Shown here: positions 17,939 through 28,492 of the stretch, piece after piece
Layout: every line of letters starts with the position of its first letter
Position numbering within the stretch: position 1 is the stretch's first letter
Origin: Bacillota bacterium
GTDB taxonomy: Bacteria > Bacillota > Clostridia > Acetivibrionales > DSM-1351
Assembly: GCA_023400235.1 (NCBI GenBank)
Contig: JAEXFI010000013.1
Coordinates: forward strand, 1 to 64,000
Length of the DNA stretch: 64,000 nucleotides
Direction: 5' to 3'
Translations under genes and position numbers: made by a program
The notes under the pieces: generated by a model
Databases searched by the model: none
Told to the model about the DNA's origin: nothing
What the model saw: only the letters and a program-made list of their open reading frames with translations

Positions 17939-20320
17939 ATGAAATACGGAGAATTTAACAGAGGAACTAACGAATATGAAATTTACAATCCAAAACTTCC
18001 AGCACCATGGGGGAATTACCTGTCCAATAGGACCTATACCTGTTTAATATCCCATACGGCTGGGGGATACAGCTTTTACAAGGACCCAAGGGATTATAGA
18101 CTTATAAGATACCGCTTTAATAATGTACCTGCGGACAGACCTGGAAGGTATATCTATCTTAAAGAAGGCAATGAATACTGGTCGCCAATGCTGATACCTC
18201 TCATGAAGGATATAAGTACTTACAAGTGTGCGCATGGGCTGGGCTATACCAGGATAAATGGCGAGTATATGGGATTAAAAGCAGAGGTCACATACTTTGT
18301 TCCACTTGAAGGAGATATTGAAATATGGAAAGTGAATCTAAAGAATAACACACATGAGGAAAAGGAAATATCCCTGTATTCATACGTTGAATTTGCATTC
18401 TGGAATGTTAATGAAGACTTGAATATTCAATGGGTGCCAAACAATGTAATGTCTGATTATGACAACGGATTAATTTACAATAAATACCTTGAACGACACC
18501 CGATTGTCGGAAGTCCTGATCCACATTATCAGGGGGGCCGGCCAGGTGGAGCTTTTTTTACAATGAATGCGGCTGTAGATAGCTTTGAAATGGACAGGGA
18601 TATATTTATAGGAAACTATAATTCTGAAGATAATCCTGATGGTTTACAGGGAGACAGACTCACAAATTCACAAATGCGTGGAGGAAATGCATGTGGTGCT
18701 CTTCAGACAAAGCTCACATTAGCTCCCGGTGAAAGTAAGCAAATTGTTGTAATGCTGGGATACAGCGAAACCAAGGAAAAAGGAAAAGAACTTGCAAGCA
18801 AATATATGGATGATTCTGTAGTGGAGTGTGCCCTCACAAGTGTTAAGGAACATTGGAGCAGCTACATAAGCAAATTTGTAGTTGAGACTCCGGATCAGCA
18901 GCTGAATGACTTCTTCAATGTATGGAATCAATACCAGGCAAAGGTAACTTTTGACTGGTCGAGATATGCATCCTTCTGGGAAACCGGTCTTGGAAGGGGT
19001 ATAGGTTTCAGGGACACCTGCCAGGATACCCACGGAGTTATACATACCATACCTGACCAGGCTAAGGAAAAGATAGAGCTGCTGCTTCAATATCAATTGT
19101 CTACAGGTGCTGTTTATCATGTGTTTTTCCCCCATACCGGTGAAAAGAAAATGCCTGAGTTTTCAGATGACCCATTAAAGATAGCACCACTTGTATGTCA
19201 TTATATAAAGGAAACCGGGGATATAAGCTTCCTTGATAAGGTAATCCCGTATGGAGATGGTAACGGCAGTGGAACAGTGTATGAACATATGTGCAGGGCT
19301 CTTGACTTTATTTACAGCAATAAAGGAAAGCACGGAATTCCACTGGTACTTGATGCAGATTGGAATGATACTTTACTCCTAAGGGGCCCAAACCGCGCTG
19401 CTGAATCAATATTTATCGGCGCTTTATATTGCTGGGCTTCAAATGAACTTATCAGTTTACTTGAGACACTTCCAGCAAATGTTAATTATAAAGCTCAAAT
19501 AGAACTCCTCAAAATCAGAGGTAAAGAAATTGCTGATGCGGTAAATAAGAATGCATGGGATGGTAAATGGTATATCAGGGCTTATGATGACAACGGAGGT
19601 CAGATAGGCAATAGTCTGGCACAGGAAGGCAAGATATTCCTGAATCCTCAGTCCTGGTGCATAGTATCTGGAATTGCTGATAAAGAAAGAGCGGAGGCTG
19701 CTCTTGAAAGTGTGAAGAAATACTTGTATTGCGATTATGGAGTAAAACTAAGTACTCCTTCATATTCAAAGTATAATAAGTTTTATGGGATTATTACCAG
19801 GTACAATCTTGGTACTAAGGAAAACGGGGGTGTATTCACTCAGTCCAATCCATGGTATATGATGGCACTTGCCAAGATGGGCAGAGGAGACGACATCTAC
19901 GATGTTATAAAAAGGATTAATCCTTTGAATAGGAACGACAGTGCCGAAATCCATAAAGTGGAACCCTATGTGTACTGTCAAAGTATCGTGAGTGATGAGA
20001 ATGAGATTTGTCCAGGAAGAGCTTCAAATTCGTGGCTTACAGGTACTGCTGGTGCTTCAATAGTTGCTTTTTGTGAGCACTTCTTCGGAGTAAAGGCGGA
20101 GTTGAGAGGGTTAACCATTAATCCATGCATACCGTCCGACTGGAAGCAGGTAAAGATTAAGAGGATATTTAGAGGGAAGACGTATAACATAATCATATTA
20201 AATAAAAACAAATCTGGTTTTGGAGTAAAAAAGATTTGCTTGAATGGTCTTGAAATTAATGGAAATTTGATACCGGAGCATATGGCGGAAAATATAAATG
20301 ATGTGGTTGTTGAATTATAA
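17939..20320 (+). CDS. GH94 disaccharide phosphorylase (cellobiose phosphorylase-like)
   Basis: The product is a 793-residue cytoplasmic enzyme with no signal peptide. The N-terminus (LISHTAGGYSFYKDPRDYRL, then RYRFNNVPADRPGRYIY) is typical of GH94 cellobiose phosphorylases. The (alpha/alpha)6 catalytic domain contains FRDTCQD and DADWNDTLL, where the Asp near residue 477 is the expected general acid. GH94 enzymes split beta-linked disaccharides with phosphate to a sugar 1-phosphate and a free sugar, saving ATP in anaerobes. Length is close to that of known cellobiose phosphorylases, but exact specificity cannot be read from sequence; other beta-glycoside donors are possible. It follows the sugar importer and its regulators, which fits intracellular use of the imported sugar. 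The GGGAGG site is strong. Confidence 0.93.
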   Translation: MKYGEFNRGTNEYEIYNPKLPAPWGNYLSNRTYTCLISHTAGGYSFYKDPRDYRLIRYRFNNVPADRPGRYIYLKEGNEYWSPMLIPLMKDISTYKCAHGLGYTRINGEYMGLKAEVTYFVPLEGDIEIWKVNLKNNTHEEKEISLYSYVEFAFWNVNEDLNIQWVPNNVMSDYDNGLIYNKYLERHPIVGSPDPHYQGGRPGGAFFTMNAAVDSFEMDRDIFIGNYNSEDNPDGLQGDRLTNSQMRGGNACGALQTKLTLAPGESKQIVVMLGYSETKEKGKELASKYMDDSVVECALTSVKEHWSSYISKFVVETPDQQLNDFFNVWNQYQAKVTFDWSRYASFWETGLGRGIGFRDTCQDTHGVIHTIPDQAKEKIELLLQYQLSTGAVYHVFFPHTGEKKMPEFSDDPLKIAPLVCHYIKETGDISFLDKVIPYGDGNGSGTVYEHMCRALDFIYSNKGKHGIPLVLDADWNDTLLLRGPNRAAESIFIGALYCWASNELISLLETLPANVNYKAQIELLKIRGKEIADAVNKNAWDGKWYIRAYDDNGGQIGNSLAQEGKIFLNPQSWCIVSGIADKERAEAALESVKKYLYCDYGVKLSTPSYSKYNKFYGIITRYNLGTKENGGVFTQSNPWYMMALAKMGRGDDIYDVIKRINPLNRNDSAEIHKVEPYVYCQSIVSDENEICPGRASNSWLTGTAGASIVAFCEHFFGVKAELRGLTINPCIPSDWKQVKIKRIFRGKTYNIIILNKNKSGFGVKKICLNGLEINGNLIPEHMAENINDVVVEL

Positions 20321-20841
20321 AATTTAAACATTATTGCCGTTAATGAGATACATAGAACAAGTGTTATGACGTTGGATAATCTGTAAGCATGAAGCTCAGA
20401 CATACTTTTGAAATGCATTTATGCAGGTTGGTGGCGTGTCCGTCACCATATCCTGTATGAAAATTTCTGTGAAGATAGTACAAAAAATACGTAAAAATTA
20501 CATGTACATAAACTCTAGAATGTTTTACAATTGTCGACAAATGGTTCGCTTATTCGACTCTTGATAACTATTGGTATTATTTAAGGAAAGTGCTCTGAAT
20601 TTTTTGATAACGCAAAAATTCTATGTCATCGGCAATTCTATTTTTATCCGACTCAAACTTATAAACTGAAAAATGTGGATTTGTATTAGAAGGGAAGTTC
20701 AGTGCAGAAGTATGGAATTTTATCAAGGAAGTTTTATCATTAGGGGGTGAAATTACACTGTACTATGGCTTTGCACTTGGGTAAACAACCTGAGATATCA
20801 GTTGGACAGCTTGCAAAATAAAATAAAGGAGGTATTGTCTT
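20321..20841. other. Intergenic region between GH94 and the giant surface enzyme
   Basis: No protein gene is supported. A two-part stem-loop lies at about 20421-20459 (ATGCAGG with CCTGTAT, enclosing GGTGGC with GTCACC), without a T-run. A perfect palindrome TTGTCGACAA lies at 20531-20540 and could be an operator. A 17-codon frame at 20765-20818 ends shortly before the next gene but has poor ribosome-site spacing. Confidence 0.5.
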
Positions 20842-23800
20842 ATGCTAAAAAGAGCATTAGCAATAATACTAATGGCATGTTTTTTGATAACGGTAGTTAA
20901 CTTTCCTGTAATGGCCGATACCGAAGTACCGGCAGAAAGTTCGGCAACTCCGGCGGAATTAAAGACTGAGAACTTGACTGCTCCAATAGGGATAGATGCA
21001 ACCAATCCAAGGTTTAGCTGGCTTAATACAAGCTCAGAACGCGAATGGCGGCAATCGGCATATCAAATTATTGTCTCTTCCTCAGAGGAGAATATTAACA
21101 ATAATGACGGTGATGTGTGGGATTCCGGCAAGGTTGAAGCATCATCTCAAAATGGTATAAAATATGCAGGCGCAGCACTTGCCAAGAGAACTCAGTACTG
21201 GTGGAAGGTGCGTATTTGGGATAAGGCAGGCGCACAGTCGTCCTATTCACCAAGCGCTACATTTGAGACTGGTATGTTCAGCGCAGCAGACTGGGACAAG
21301 AGTGAATGGATAAGCGGCGGGGAGAATAATATTCTGCGTGACAACTTTGGCTTGGAAGATGGCAGTAAGACCATAGCAAAGGCAAGATTATATGTAACCA
21401 GTTTGGGCTACAATGAGGTTTATATCAACGGCATAAAGGTGGGAACGGATGTTCTGAATCCGGCATATACACAATTTGATAAGAGGGTACTTTACAGCAC
21501 TTATGATATAACAGGTCTCTTGAACCAGAAGGATAATGCAATAGGGGTTATGCTTGGAAACTCGTACTATAAGAAGTTTATTAATGCTAACCCTGCAGTG
21601 AGGGCAGAATTTTATGTGACATTTACCGACGGTTCAGTGTATTCTTATGGTACAGACTCACGTTATTGGAAAGCAACAAAAGGTCCTATTACGTACGATG
21701 ATGTTTATAATGGTGAACGTTACGATGCAACGAAAGAATTACAGGGGTGGGCAAACTATGGCTTTAATGATGAAAGCTGGCCAGGTGTTAGTCCGGTAAA
21801 TTATACAGGAGCTATTTCAGCTGCGTATGTGACCGCTAAAGTAATTGAAGATATTACACCTGTCAGTGTCAATGAAGTAAGCGGCACTGGTCCTGCAGGT
21901 TACCAGTGGTGCTCCGGTGAGGGCAGGACAGTCAATTTTTCAACACCTGTAAATGTTGCTTTTGGAGCAAACGGTGCATATAAATACATGCAGGAGGTAT
22001 CTGGAGATGTAGTATTTACCAGTGATGCCTTTGGTGGAGATCCTATTGAAGGTGTTCATAAATACGGTTACTGCCAGCCAGTGGGTGGATCAGCAGCATC
22101 CAAGGTTTATGTGGTCGACATGGGATCTAATTTTGCAGGCTGGATTAAGCTTAAGATGTCCGGGGCTGCAGGCACAATGGTTACAATGAGATTTTCAGAA
22201 ACCTTAAAGAGCGATGGAAACATAGAAACTGCTGATTTACGTTCGGCAGAGGCTGCGGATACCTATATATTAAAGGGCGAAGGGGAGGAGACCTATGAGC
22301 CCAGGTTTACTTACCATGGCTTCCGCTATGTGGAGATAACGGGATATCCGGGTGAGCTTACAAACGATAATATTCAGAATATAATTACCGGAAGAATGGT
22401 TAACAGTGATAATAAGCCGGACAGCACTTTTACCTCTTCCAATTCGCTTATAAACGATTTTTATGATGCTTATGTACGTTCACAGCAAAATAATATGATA
22501 GGTATTCCCACAGACTGCCCGTCAAGGGATGAAAGAATGCCTGCAGGAGCAGATGCGTATCTGACAACCGAAGCTGCAAACCTTTCATTTGATATGCAGC
22601 TGTTTTATGAAAAGACATTTTTAGATGTTGATGATAGTCAGGGCAGTGACGGAACCGTGCCCGATGTATGCCCCAGTTACTCCTTTCCGAGATTTTCAGA
22701 TACGCCATGGATGGCGCAAAGGGTATTGATACCGTGGGAAGTTTATGTTGACACTGGTGATAAGGATGTCCTTTCCAAATCCTATGACAATATGAAGCGA
22801 GCGGTTGATCATCTGGCAGTGCTTGCAGGGTCGGATTTTTTAGGAACTCCGGCAGCAAACGGTGACTGGGTTCCGGCAGGCGCCACAGAGGAAAAGGTGT
22901 TTTTTGCGGATGCATATTTTTACAGAAATGCGGCCCTATTGGCTAAAATGGCCGGAGAGTTGGGAAATACAGCTGACCAGAATACATATAATACACTTGC
23001 AAACAATATAAAAAATGCGTTTAATGCCAAATACAACCACACCAATTATTACGGGAACAACACGCAGGCAGGAAACGCCGTGGCTCTGGAATTTGATCTT
23101 GTTCCAATCTCCAAAAGAATTGATGTTTTAAAAAGTCTTGTAAGTAATATTTCATCAAGCAGTAATCATTTTACTTCCGGTATATTGGGTACCAAGGCTG
23201 TTATGGAATCCTTATGGAAGGGAAACCGCTCAGATATGGCATTCAGCCTTATGAATCAGACCTCGTATCCAAGCTTTGGATATATGCTCTCTGACGGCCG
23301 CGGTACATTGTGGGAAAGATGGGATTCGGACAAGCAAATTAACAGCAGCATGAATTCCTTTAACCATGTAATGTTTGGTGGTGGACCCGGAGCATGGGTA
23401 TATAAGGGAATAGCAGGTATTTCACCGTTAAAACCCGGATATGACCATATATTGATTAAACCTGAGCCGGTGGGTGATCTTACAAGTGCCTCCGGAACGG
23501 TAAATACTGTAAAGGGTGCTGTTTCAACAAGCTGGACCAGGACAGGCAGTACTGAGTTCAATCTTAATGTTACAGTTCCTGCAAACAGTACTGCAGTAAT
23601 ATCCATTCCAACGCTTGGAAGCACAACACCTAAGATAAGTGAAGGCGGCACAGTGATTTATGACGGTGAGTTTATAAGCGGTGTAAACGGTATAGAGAGC
23701 CTTGAAAGTACAGCCGACAACAGGGTGGCTTTTAATGTGGGTTCGGGAACTTATAGCTTTGCTATGACTACAGACGGCAGTGAGATACCTGCAATTCCCA

Positions 23801-26800
23801 CCGGCTATAGCTTATGTGCCCAGGATGGTCAGACCGTTACCTTTACTACGCCTACCAATATTGCTTACGGGGGCAATGGCAAGTATTTTTACCGCAATGG
23901 CGTAGTCGGTCCCATTACTTTTGATGCAGCAACTTTTGGAGGAGATCCGGCTTATGGCGTAAGGAAACTGGGATATTCTACAAATGCACCCGAGCCACCT
24001 AAAGTGAAGGATATTCCGGATATAAATGTCATGGTGTTTGATCAGGCCATAAATAATTCAAGAGAACGTGAGCTTGTACGTATAATAAAACCTGATCTCA
24101 TACACAGAGGGATATTTGAATGGGTTGGGACAGAGCTGCTGGACAGGGATTTTGAGGGAGCATCACAGAGTATCAGCAGCCTGCAGGCAGAAGGTATTGC
24201 AGTGTCAGGGGGGATGGCTGCACACTGGTGGGCTCCTAAGTATGAAACTCTTGCACCTGGAGTTGATGTCAATGAGGGTGGGTTTGATGCCAACAAGGAC
24301 TATTGCAATCTTAACCCAAACACAACAAGTGGAATGAACCAGTTAATTTATAAGGCTAAAAGGCAGATTGACCTTGGAGTTGACGGTATAGAATTTGATG
24401 AAATGTATAATCAGGCTAATGCAGACATGATCTTAACAACCTTAAGAGATTATGCCGACTCAAAGGGAAGAAAAATATACCTTTCCTGCAATAATTATGA
24501 TGGCAAATCCGGAATCACGGATTATGGCCTTTGGTACTATCCATATCAGACCGCAGGAGGCAGATTTGATGCTTCGGTTAACAAAATAGGGGAAGTAATC
24601 AGCAGGACCATAAGTGCGCCTGTACCTATCTTCTATTTCCAGGATCACTCTGGAGCATATACGACCGGTCCCGGCAATGCAGCCGACTATCCTGCATTCT
24701 TAAGGTCCGGTAATGCGCAGGTTCTTGCCGGAGGAGGAATTCCAGGACAATTGAAAAGCTGGATGAACTCTTATGATACTTATCAGACAGGCTGCTTCAA
24801 CATACAGGCCAACTTCTTCAAGTTTTTGAGAGAAAACGGTGAATTATGGCATAACCTCACATATTTAAACCCGTCAACCTTGACTTCCAGTGCGGATAAG
24901 GTATTTATGAATGCATTCGGGCAGACGGACAGAACAGTGCTGCATCTTGTGAACGGCAACTTTACACCCAGCACCCAGGTGATGGCTCAGCGGGATGACT
25001 TTACAGTGAGTATTTCATTGTCAAGTGAGCCCAATAAAATATGGATGACAACACCGGATAAGCTTGCGGATTCAAGGAAGCAGGAGCTGGAATACAGCTA
25101 TAGCGATGGCGTAGCCACAATAACCATACCTGAGCTTTATTATCATGATGTTGTTGTTATCGAGCAGGGAAGTACTCCTTATAATCCTGAATACAGCCCT
25201 ATGCAGCTAGTATTCCCCTTCCCTAATCCTGACAGCATTGCAACAGGAAACAAGTTTACCTTCAATGCGGTGCAGACCGAAGGCTGGACACCTACCTACG
25301 ATTGGTATGTAAATGACATCAAAGGAGGCAATACCCAATTTGGTACTATAGACGTGAATGGCTGCTATACGGCACCTGCATCTATTCCCTCCGGAGGAAC
25401 TGCAACCATAAAGGCTGTGAGCAAAGATGACAATAATATATCAGCCTCAGTAAATGTAAATATTATCAGTGCTCCTGGCATTGGCTGGACAGAAAATTTT
25501 GCAAATGACACAGTTGGAGACCATCCGGCTGCATGGCAGGTTGTGGACGGAAACGGTGATTGGAAGATAAGTGAAGATGGCAATACCAAGGTGCTTCACA
25601 ACTACAACATAAGCGAAGGCAGGGTTGAACAGTTCCAGACAGGTCAGGGCGGAACCTTCAGCGGTGCGCTCCATGAGCCTATGATGGTGGGCGGAAATAA
25701 CAACTGGACTGACTACAGCTACAGTGTGTCAGTTAAGCCGGTGAAGGAGCCTTATATCTGGTATGGCATTGATTCTGAAAAAGAAGATACATATGTAGGT
25801 CTGGTATTCAGATTTAAAGATAATAAGAATTATTATGTCTACAGATGGTGTGCCGACGGATATCTGAAGCTCTACAAAATGGTTAACGGTATTGAAACAA
25901 AAGTTGGACCAAGTGTTTCCTGCCCATTTGTAAATGTGGGAAGCTATAACAATCTTTCAGTCAATGTTAACGGTGCGGATTTTGATGCATATGTTAACGG
26001 TGTTCCGGTAAGATCGGATCATGATACTTCTATTTCAAAAGGTGCGGTAGGATGTCTGTCAAATTTGATGGAGAATTACTTCAGCGGTATTTCAGTCAGC
26101 AATGCGAAGGAGGCTGCAAACCTTCCGCCCGACCCAAACAACCTGGCACTTGGAAAAACAGCTACTTCAGATAGTGCGGAGTCCAACAACCCTGCATCAA
26201 AAGGTAATGACAACGACTTGAATACACGTTGGTGTGCAGCAGATTCAGGGACCAACCATTGGTGGAAGGTAGACCTTGGGCAGGATTACAATATATCAGG
26301 AACTCAGGTTACCTTTGAAAAGCTAAACAGGGCATACAAATATATAATTGAAACTTCCTCCGACAATTCCAACTGGTCCCTTGTAGTCGACAAAACCGGC
26401 AATACAGAGGCAAAACAGACTCAGAAGGATAGCTTTGCCACAACCTGCAGATATGTACGTATAACTATTACAGGGGGGATTGACAGGGATAACTGGGCGA
26501 GTATCCTTGAAGTAAAGGTATTGCCTGCGAAGAGAGCAGATGCTACATTAAAAGCTTTAAAGGCTGATGGGATAGCAGTGGCAGGTTTTGCCGCAAATAA
26601 AACCGACTATATCGTGGCATTGCCCGAGGGAACAACAACTGCACCGGCAATAACTGCAGAAGTAACTGATGCGGGAAAAGCCACGGCTGTGGTAACACAG
26701 GCACAAAGTATTACCGGGTCGGCAATAGTGGTGGTTACAGCAGAAGATGGTATTACTGCCAAGACCTACACAGTGAGCTTCACCTTTGATTCTCCGGAAG

Positions 26801-28299
26801 TGCCAACAGCATTGACTGCAACAGCCGCAGGAATGAGTGTAACCTTGGGCTGGACTGATGTGCCAGGTGCAACGGGCTATAATGTATATCGCGCAAATGC
26901 GGCAGATGGGGAATATTCCAAGCTGACAGACCTCCCGGTAACAAGGAATTCTTACACAAGCACAGGATTAAGTCCGGAAACAACATACTACTATAAGGTG
27001 ACTGCAGTAAATGCAGCGGGAGAATCAAGTAAGTCGGCAGCAGCGCATGCTAAAACCGGAACAAGTGGCGGAGGAAGCACCGGCGGCGGAAATACAGGAG
27101 TAAATGCAGGCGTAAATACTGGCGGCACAGCAACACCTTCCTCGCCGAATATTGAGGTTAAGCCCGTACTTAGCGAAAAAACCGCAAATGCCACGTTAAC
27201 TGCCGATGAATTGAAAAAGGCTCTTGATGCAGCAAAAGCGGACAAGGACGGAATTAAAACAGTTACATTGAAGGTTGCTGAGGCTAAGGGTGCGGAAAAT
27301 TATACACTGGAGCTGCCAAAGGCTTCATTAACTTCTAGCAGCGGCAGCAAACTTGTAATAGAAAGTCCAGTCGCAACAGTGGTGGTTCCGGGAAATGCAA
27401 TTGATTCAACTCTGGTAAACGGAGACAAAGTAAAGCTTACCATTGGACTTGCAGACCAGGCTGCTGTTAAGAATGAAACTGTAAAGCAGACAGTCGGAAA
27501 CAGGCCGGTTATTGAGGTAAAGGCTTCAGCCGGGGGAAGTTCACTGTCACTCAACAATACTGAAGCAACCGTAAGGGTATCACTGGATTATAAGCCGACA
27601 GCAGAGGAACTGAAGAAGCCTGAACATATTACAGTGTGGGGTATCGGTGAAAATGGTGAAGCAAGGCCGGTAACAAGCGGAAGATATGATGCAGGTACAG
27701 GGAAGGTAACCTTTACGGCTGATGATTTTGGCAGCTATGCGGTAGTATATGTCGACAAGACCTTTGCAGACATAAGCAACTATACATGGGCAAAGGAAAA
27801 GATTGAAGTTATGGCATCAAAAGGGGTAATAAACGGGACATCCGAGACAACCTATTCACCTGCAAGCAACATTACAAGAGCTGACTTCATAGTTCTTCTG
27901 GTGAAGTCACTGGGGCTCAATGCGAAAACAAATTATAATTTTGAGGATGTTGCAGAGGGAAGCTACTACTACGAGGCCATAGCCATAGCGAAGAAGCTTG
28001 GAATAACTACCGGGGTGGGAGAAAACAAGTTTAAACCTAAGGAGAATATTTCAAGACAGGACATGATGGTTCTTGCAGAAAAAGCACTGAAAGTAGCGGG
28101 CAAAGGCATAGACCGCGGTTCGGCAGCAGATATTGCGGGCTTCAATGATGCAACTCAGGTATCCGGTTATGCACAGGATGCGGTAGCATCATTGGTAAAG
28201 GAAGGAATAATTAATGGGAGCGGCAACAAGCTCAATCCAAAGCAGCCCGCTAACAGAGCGGAAACTGCAGTAATCATTTATAATCTGTACAACAAATAG
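20842..28299 (+). CDS. Giant cell-surface protein: GH78 rhamnosidase, TIM-barrel-like module, CBM32-like, Fn3 and three SLH domains
   Basis: The product is 2485 residues with a signal peptide ending near VMADTE. Residues about 38-975 are a GH78 alpha-L-rhamnosidase: N-terminal beta domain, Bac_rhamnosid_N region (LYVTSLGYNEVYINGIKVG), catalytic motif TDCPSRDERMPAGADA at about 557-572, and likely base Glu825 in TLWERW. A small module at about 351-417 recurs at about 988-1050. Residues about 1055-1445 look like a TIM barrel with GVDGIEFDEMYN (Asp1186/Glu1187), family not assigned. Then come an Ig-like domain (about 1450-1548), a LamG/DUF1080-like sandwich (1549-1760), an F5/8C or CBM32 domain (1767-1895), a cadherin-like domain, Fn3 (1984-2072), a Gly/Thr linker, a stalk domain and three SLH repeats (2307-2485). 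SLH repeats anchor to pyruvylated wall polymers. It probably debranches rhamnose-containing pectin or glycans at the surface. It has its own AGGAGG site and a terminator. Confidence 0.92.
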   Translation: MLKRALAIILMACFLITVVNFPVMADTEVPAESSATPAELKTENLTAPIGIDATNPRFSWLNTSSEREWRQSAYQIIVSSSEENINNNDGDVWDSGKVEASSQNGIKYAGAALAKRTQYWWKVRIWDKAGAQSSYSPSATFETGMFSAADWDKSEWISGGENNILRDNFGLEDGSKTIAKARLYVTSLGYNEVYINGIKVGTDVLNPAYTQFDKRVLYSTYDITGLLNQKDNAIGVMLGNSYYKKFINANPAVRAEFYVTFTDGSVYSYGTDSRYWKATKGPITYDDVYNGERYDATKELQGWANYGFNDESWPGVSPVNYTGAISAAYVTAKVIEDITPVSVNEVSGTGPAGYQWCSGEGRTVNFSTPVNVAFGANGAYKYMQEVSGDVVFTSDAFGGDPIEGVHKYGYCQPVGGSAASKVYVVDMGSNFAGWIKLKMSGAAGTMVTMRFSETLKSDGNIETADLRSAEAADTYILKGEGEETYEPRFTYHGFRYVEITGYPGELTNDNIQNIITGRMVNSDNKPDSTFTSSNSLINDFYDAYVRSQQNNMIGIPTDCPSRDERMPAGADAYLTTEAANLSFDMQLFYEKTFLDVDDSQGSDGTVPDVCPSYSFPRFSDTPWMAQRVLIPWEVYVDTGDKDVLSKSYDNMKRAVDHLAVLAGSDFLGTPAANGDWVPAGATEEKVFFADAYFYRNAALLAKMAGELGNTADQNTYNTLANNIKNAFNAKYNHTNYYGNNTQAGNAVALEFDLVPISKRIDVLKSLVSNISSSSNHFTSGILGTKAVMESLWKGNRSDMAFSLMNQTSYPSFGYMLSDGRGTLWERWDSDKQINSSMNSFNHVMFGGGPGAWVYKGIAGISPLKPGYDHILIKPEPVGDLTSASGTVNTVKGAVSTSWTRTGSTEFNLNVTVPANSTAVISIPTLGSTTPKISEGGTVIYDGEFISGVNGIESLESTADNRVAFNVGSGTYSFAMTTDGSEIPAIPTGYSLCAQDGQTVTFTTPTNIAYGGNGKYFYRNGVVGPITFDAATFGGDPAYGVRKLGYSTNAPEPPKVKDIPDINVMVFDQAINNSRERELVRIIKPDLIHRGIFEWVGTELLDRDFEGASQSISSLQAEGIAVSGGMAAHWWAPKYETLAPGVDVNEGGFDANKDYCNLNPNTTSGMNQLIYKAKRQIDLGVDGIEFDEMYNQANADMILTTLRDYADSKGRKIYLSCNNYDGKSGITDYGLWYYPYQTAGGRFDASVNKIGEVISRTISAPVPIFYFQDHSGAYTTGPGNAADYPAFLRSGNAQVLAGGGIPGQLKSWMNSYDTYQTGCFNIQANFFKFLRENGELWHNLTYLNPSTLTSSADKVFMNAFGQTDRTVLHLVNGNFTPSTQVMAQRDDFTVSISLSSEPNKIWMTTPDKLADSRKQELEYSYSDGVATITIPELYYHDVVVIEQGSTPYNPEYSPMQLVFPFPNPDSIATGNKFTFNAVQTEGWTPTYDWYVNDIKGGNTQFGTIDVNGCYTAPASIPSGGTATIKAVSKDDNNISASVNVNIISAPGIGWTENFANDTVGDHPAAWQVVDGNGDWKISEDGNTKVLHNYNISEGRVEQFQTGQGGTFSGALHEPMMVGGNNNWTDYSYSVSVKPVKEPYIWYGIDSEKEDTYVGLVFRFKDNKNYYVYRWCADGYLKLYKMVNGIETKVGPSVSCPFVNVGSYNNLSVNVNGADFDAYVNGVPVRSDHDTSISKGAVGCLSNLMENYFSGISVSNAKEAANLPPDPNNLALGKTATSDSAESNNPASKGNDNDLNTRWCAADSGTNHWWKVDLGQDYNISGTQVTFEKLNRAYKYIIETSSDNSNWSLVVDKTGNTEAKQTQKDSFATTCRYVRITITGGIDRDNWASILEVKVLPAKRADATLKALKADGIAVAGFAANKTDYIVALPEGTTTAPAITAEVTDAGKATAVVTQAQSITGSAIVVVTAEDGITAKTYTVSFTFDSPEVPTALTATAAGMSVTLGWTDVPGATGYNVYRANAADGEYSKLTDLPVTRNSYTSTGLSPETTYYYKVTAVNAAGESSKSAAAHAKTGTSGGGSTGGGNTGVNAGVNTGGTATPSSPNIEVKPVLSEKTANATLTADELKKALDAAKADKDGIKTVTLKVAEAKGAENYTLELPKASLTSSSGSKLVIESPVATVVVPGNAIDSTLVNGDKVKLTIGLADQAAVKNETVKQTVGNRPVIEVKASAGGSSLSLNNTEATVRVSLDYKPTAEELKKPEHITVWGIGENGEARPVTSGRYDAGTGKVTFTADDFGSYAVVYVDKTFADISNYTWAKEKIEVMASKGVINGTSETTYSPASNITRADFIVLLVKSLGLNAKTNYNFEDVAEGSYYYEAIAIAKKLGITTGVGENKFKPKENISRQDMMVLAEKALKVAGKGIDRGSAADIAGFNDATQVSGYAQDAVASLVKEGIINGSGNKLNPKQPANRAETAVIIYNLYNK

Positions 28300-28318
28300 T
28301 TTTAAGGTTTTAATAAAT

Positions 28319-28358
28319 AAAAGCAAGGCTGAGGACAGTTTATCAGCCTTGCTTTTTA
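28319..28358 (+). terminator. Intrinsic terminator after the SLH-anchored enzyme
   Basis: AAGCAAGGCTGA (28321-28332) pairs perfectly with 28343-28354, flanked by A-run and T-run. It could act in both directions and also end the convergent uppP transcript. Confidence 0.92.
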
Positions 28359-28492
28359 CTTATGGATTAGGCCTGACATTTAAATAAGATAGCAGTATGA
28401 GCCGAATATTCCGTGACGTTGTCTGTAAATTTGAGGAGATGGCAGATTTAAGACTATAAAAGAAATAGAAGCTTATTTAACTCAAACAAATT

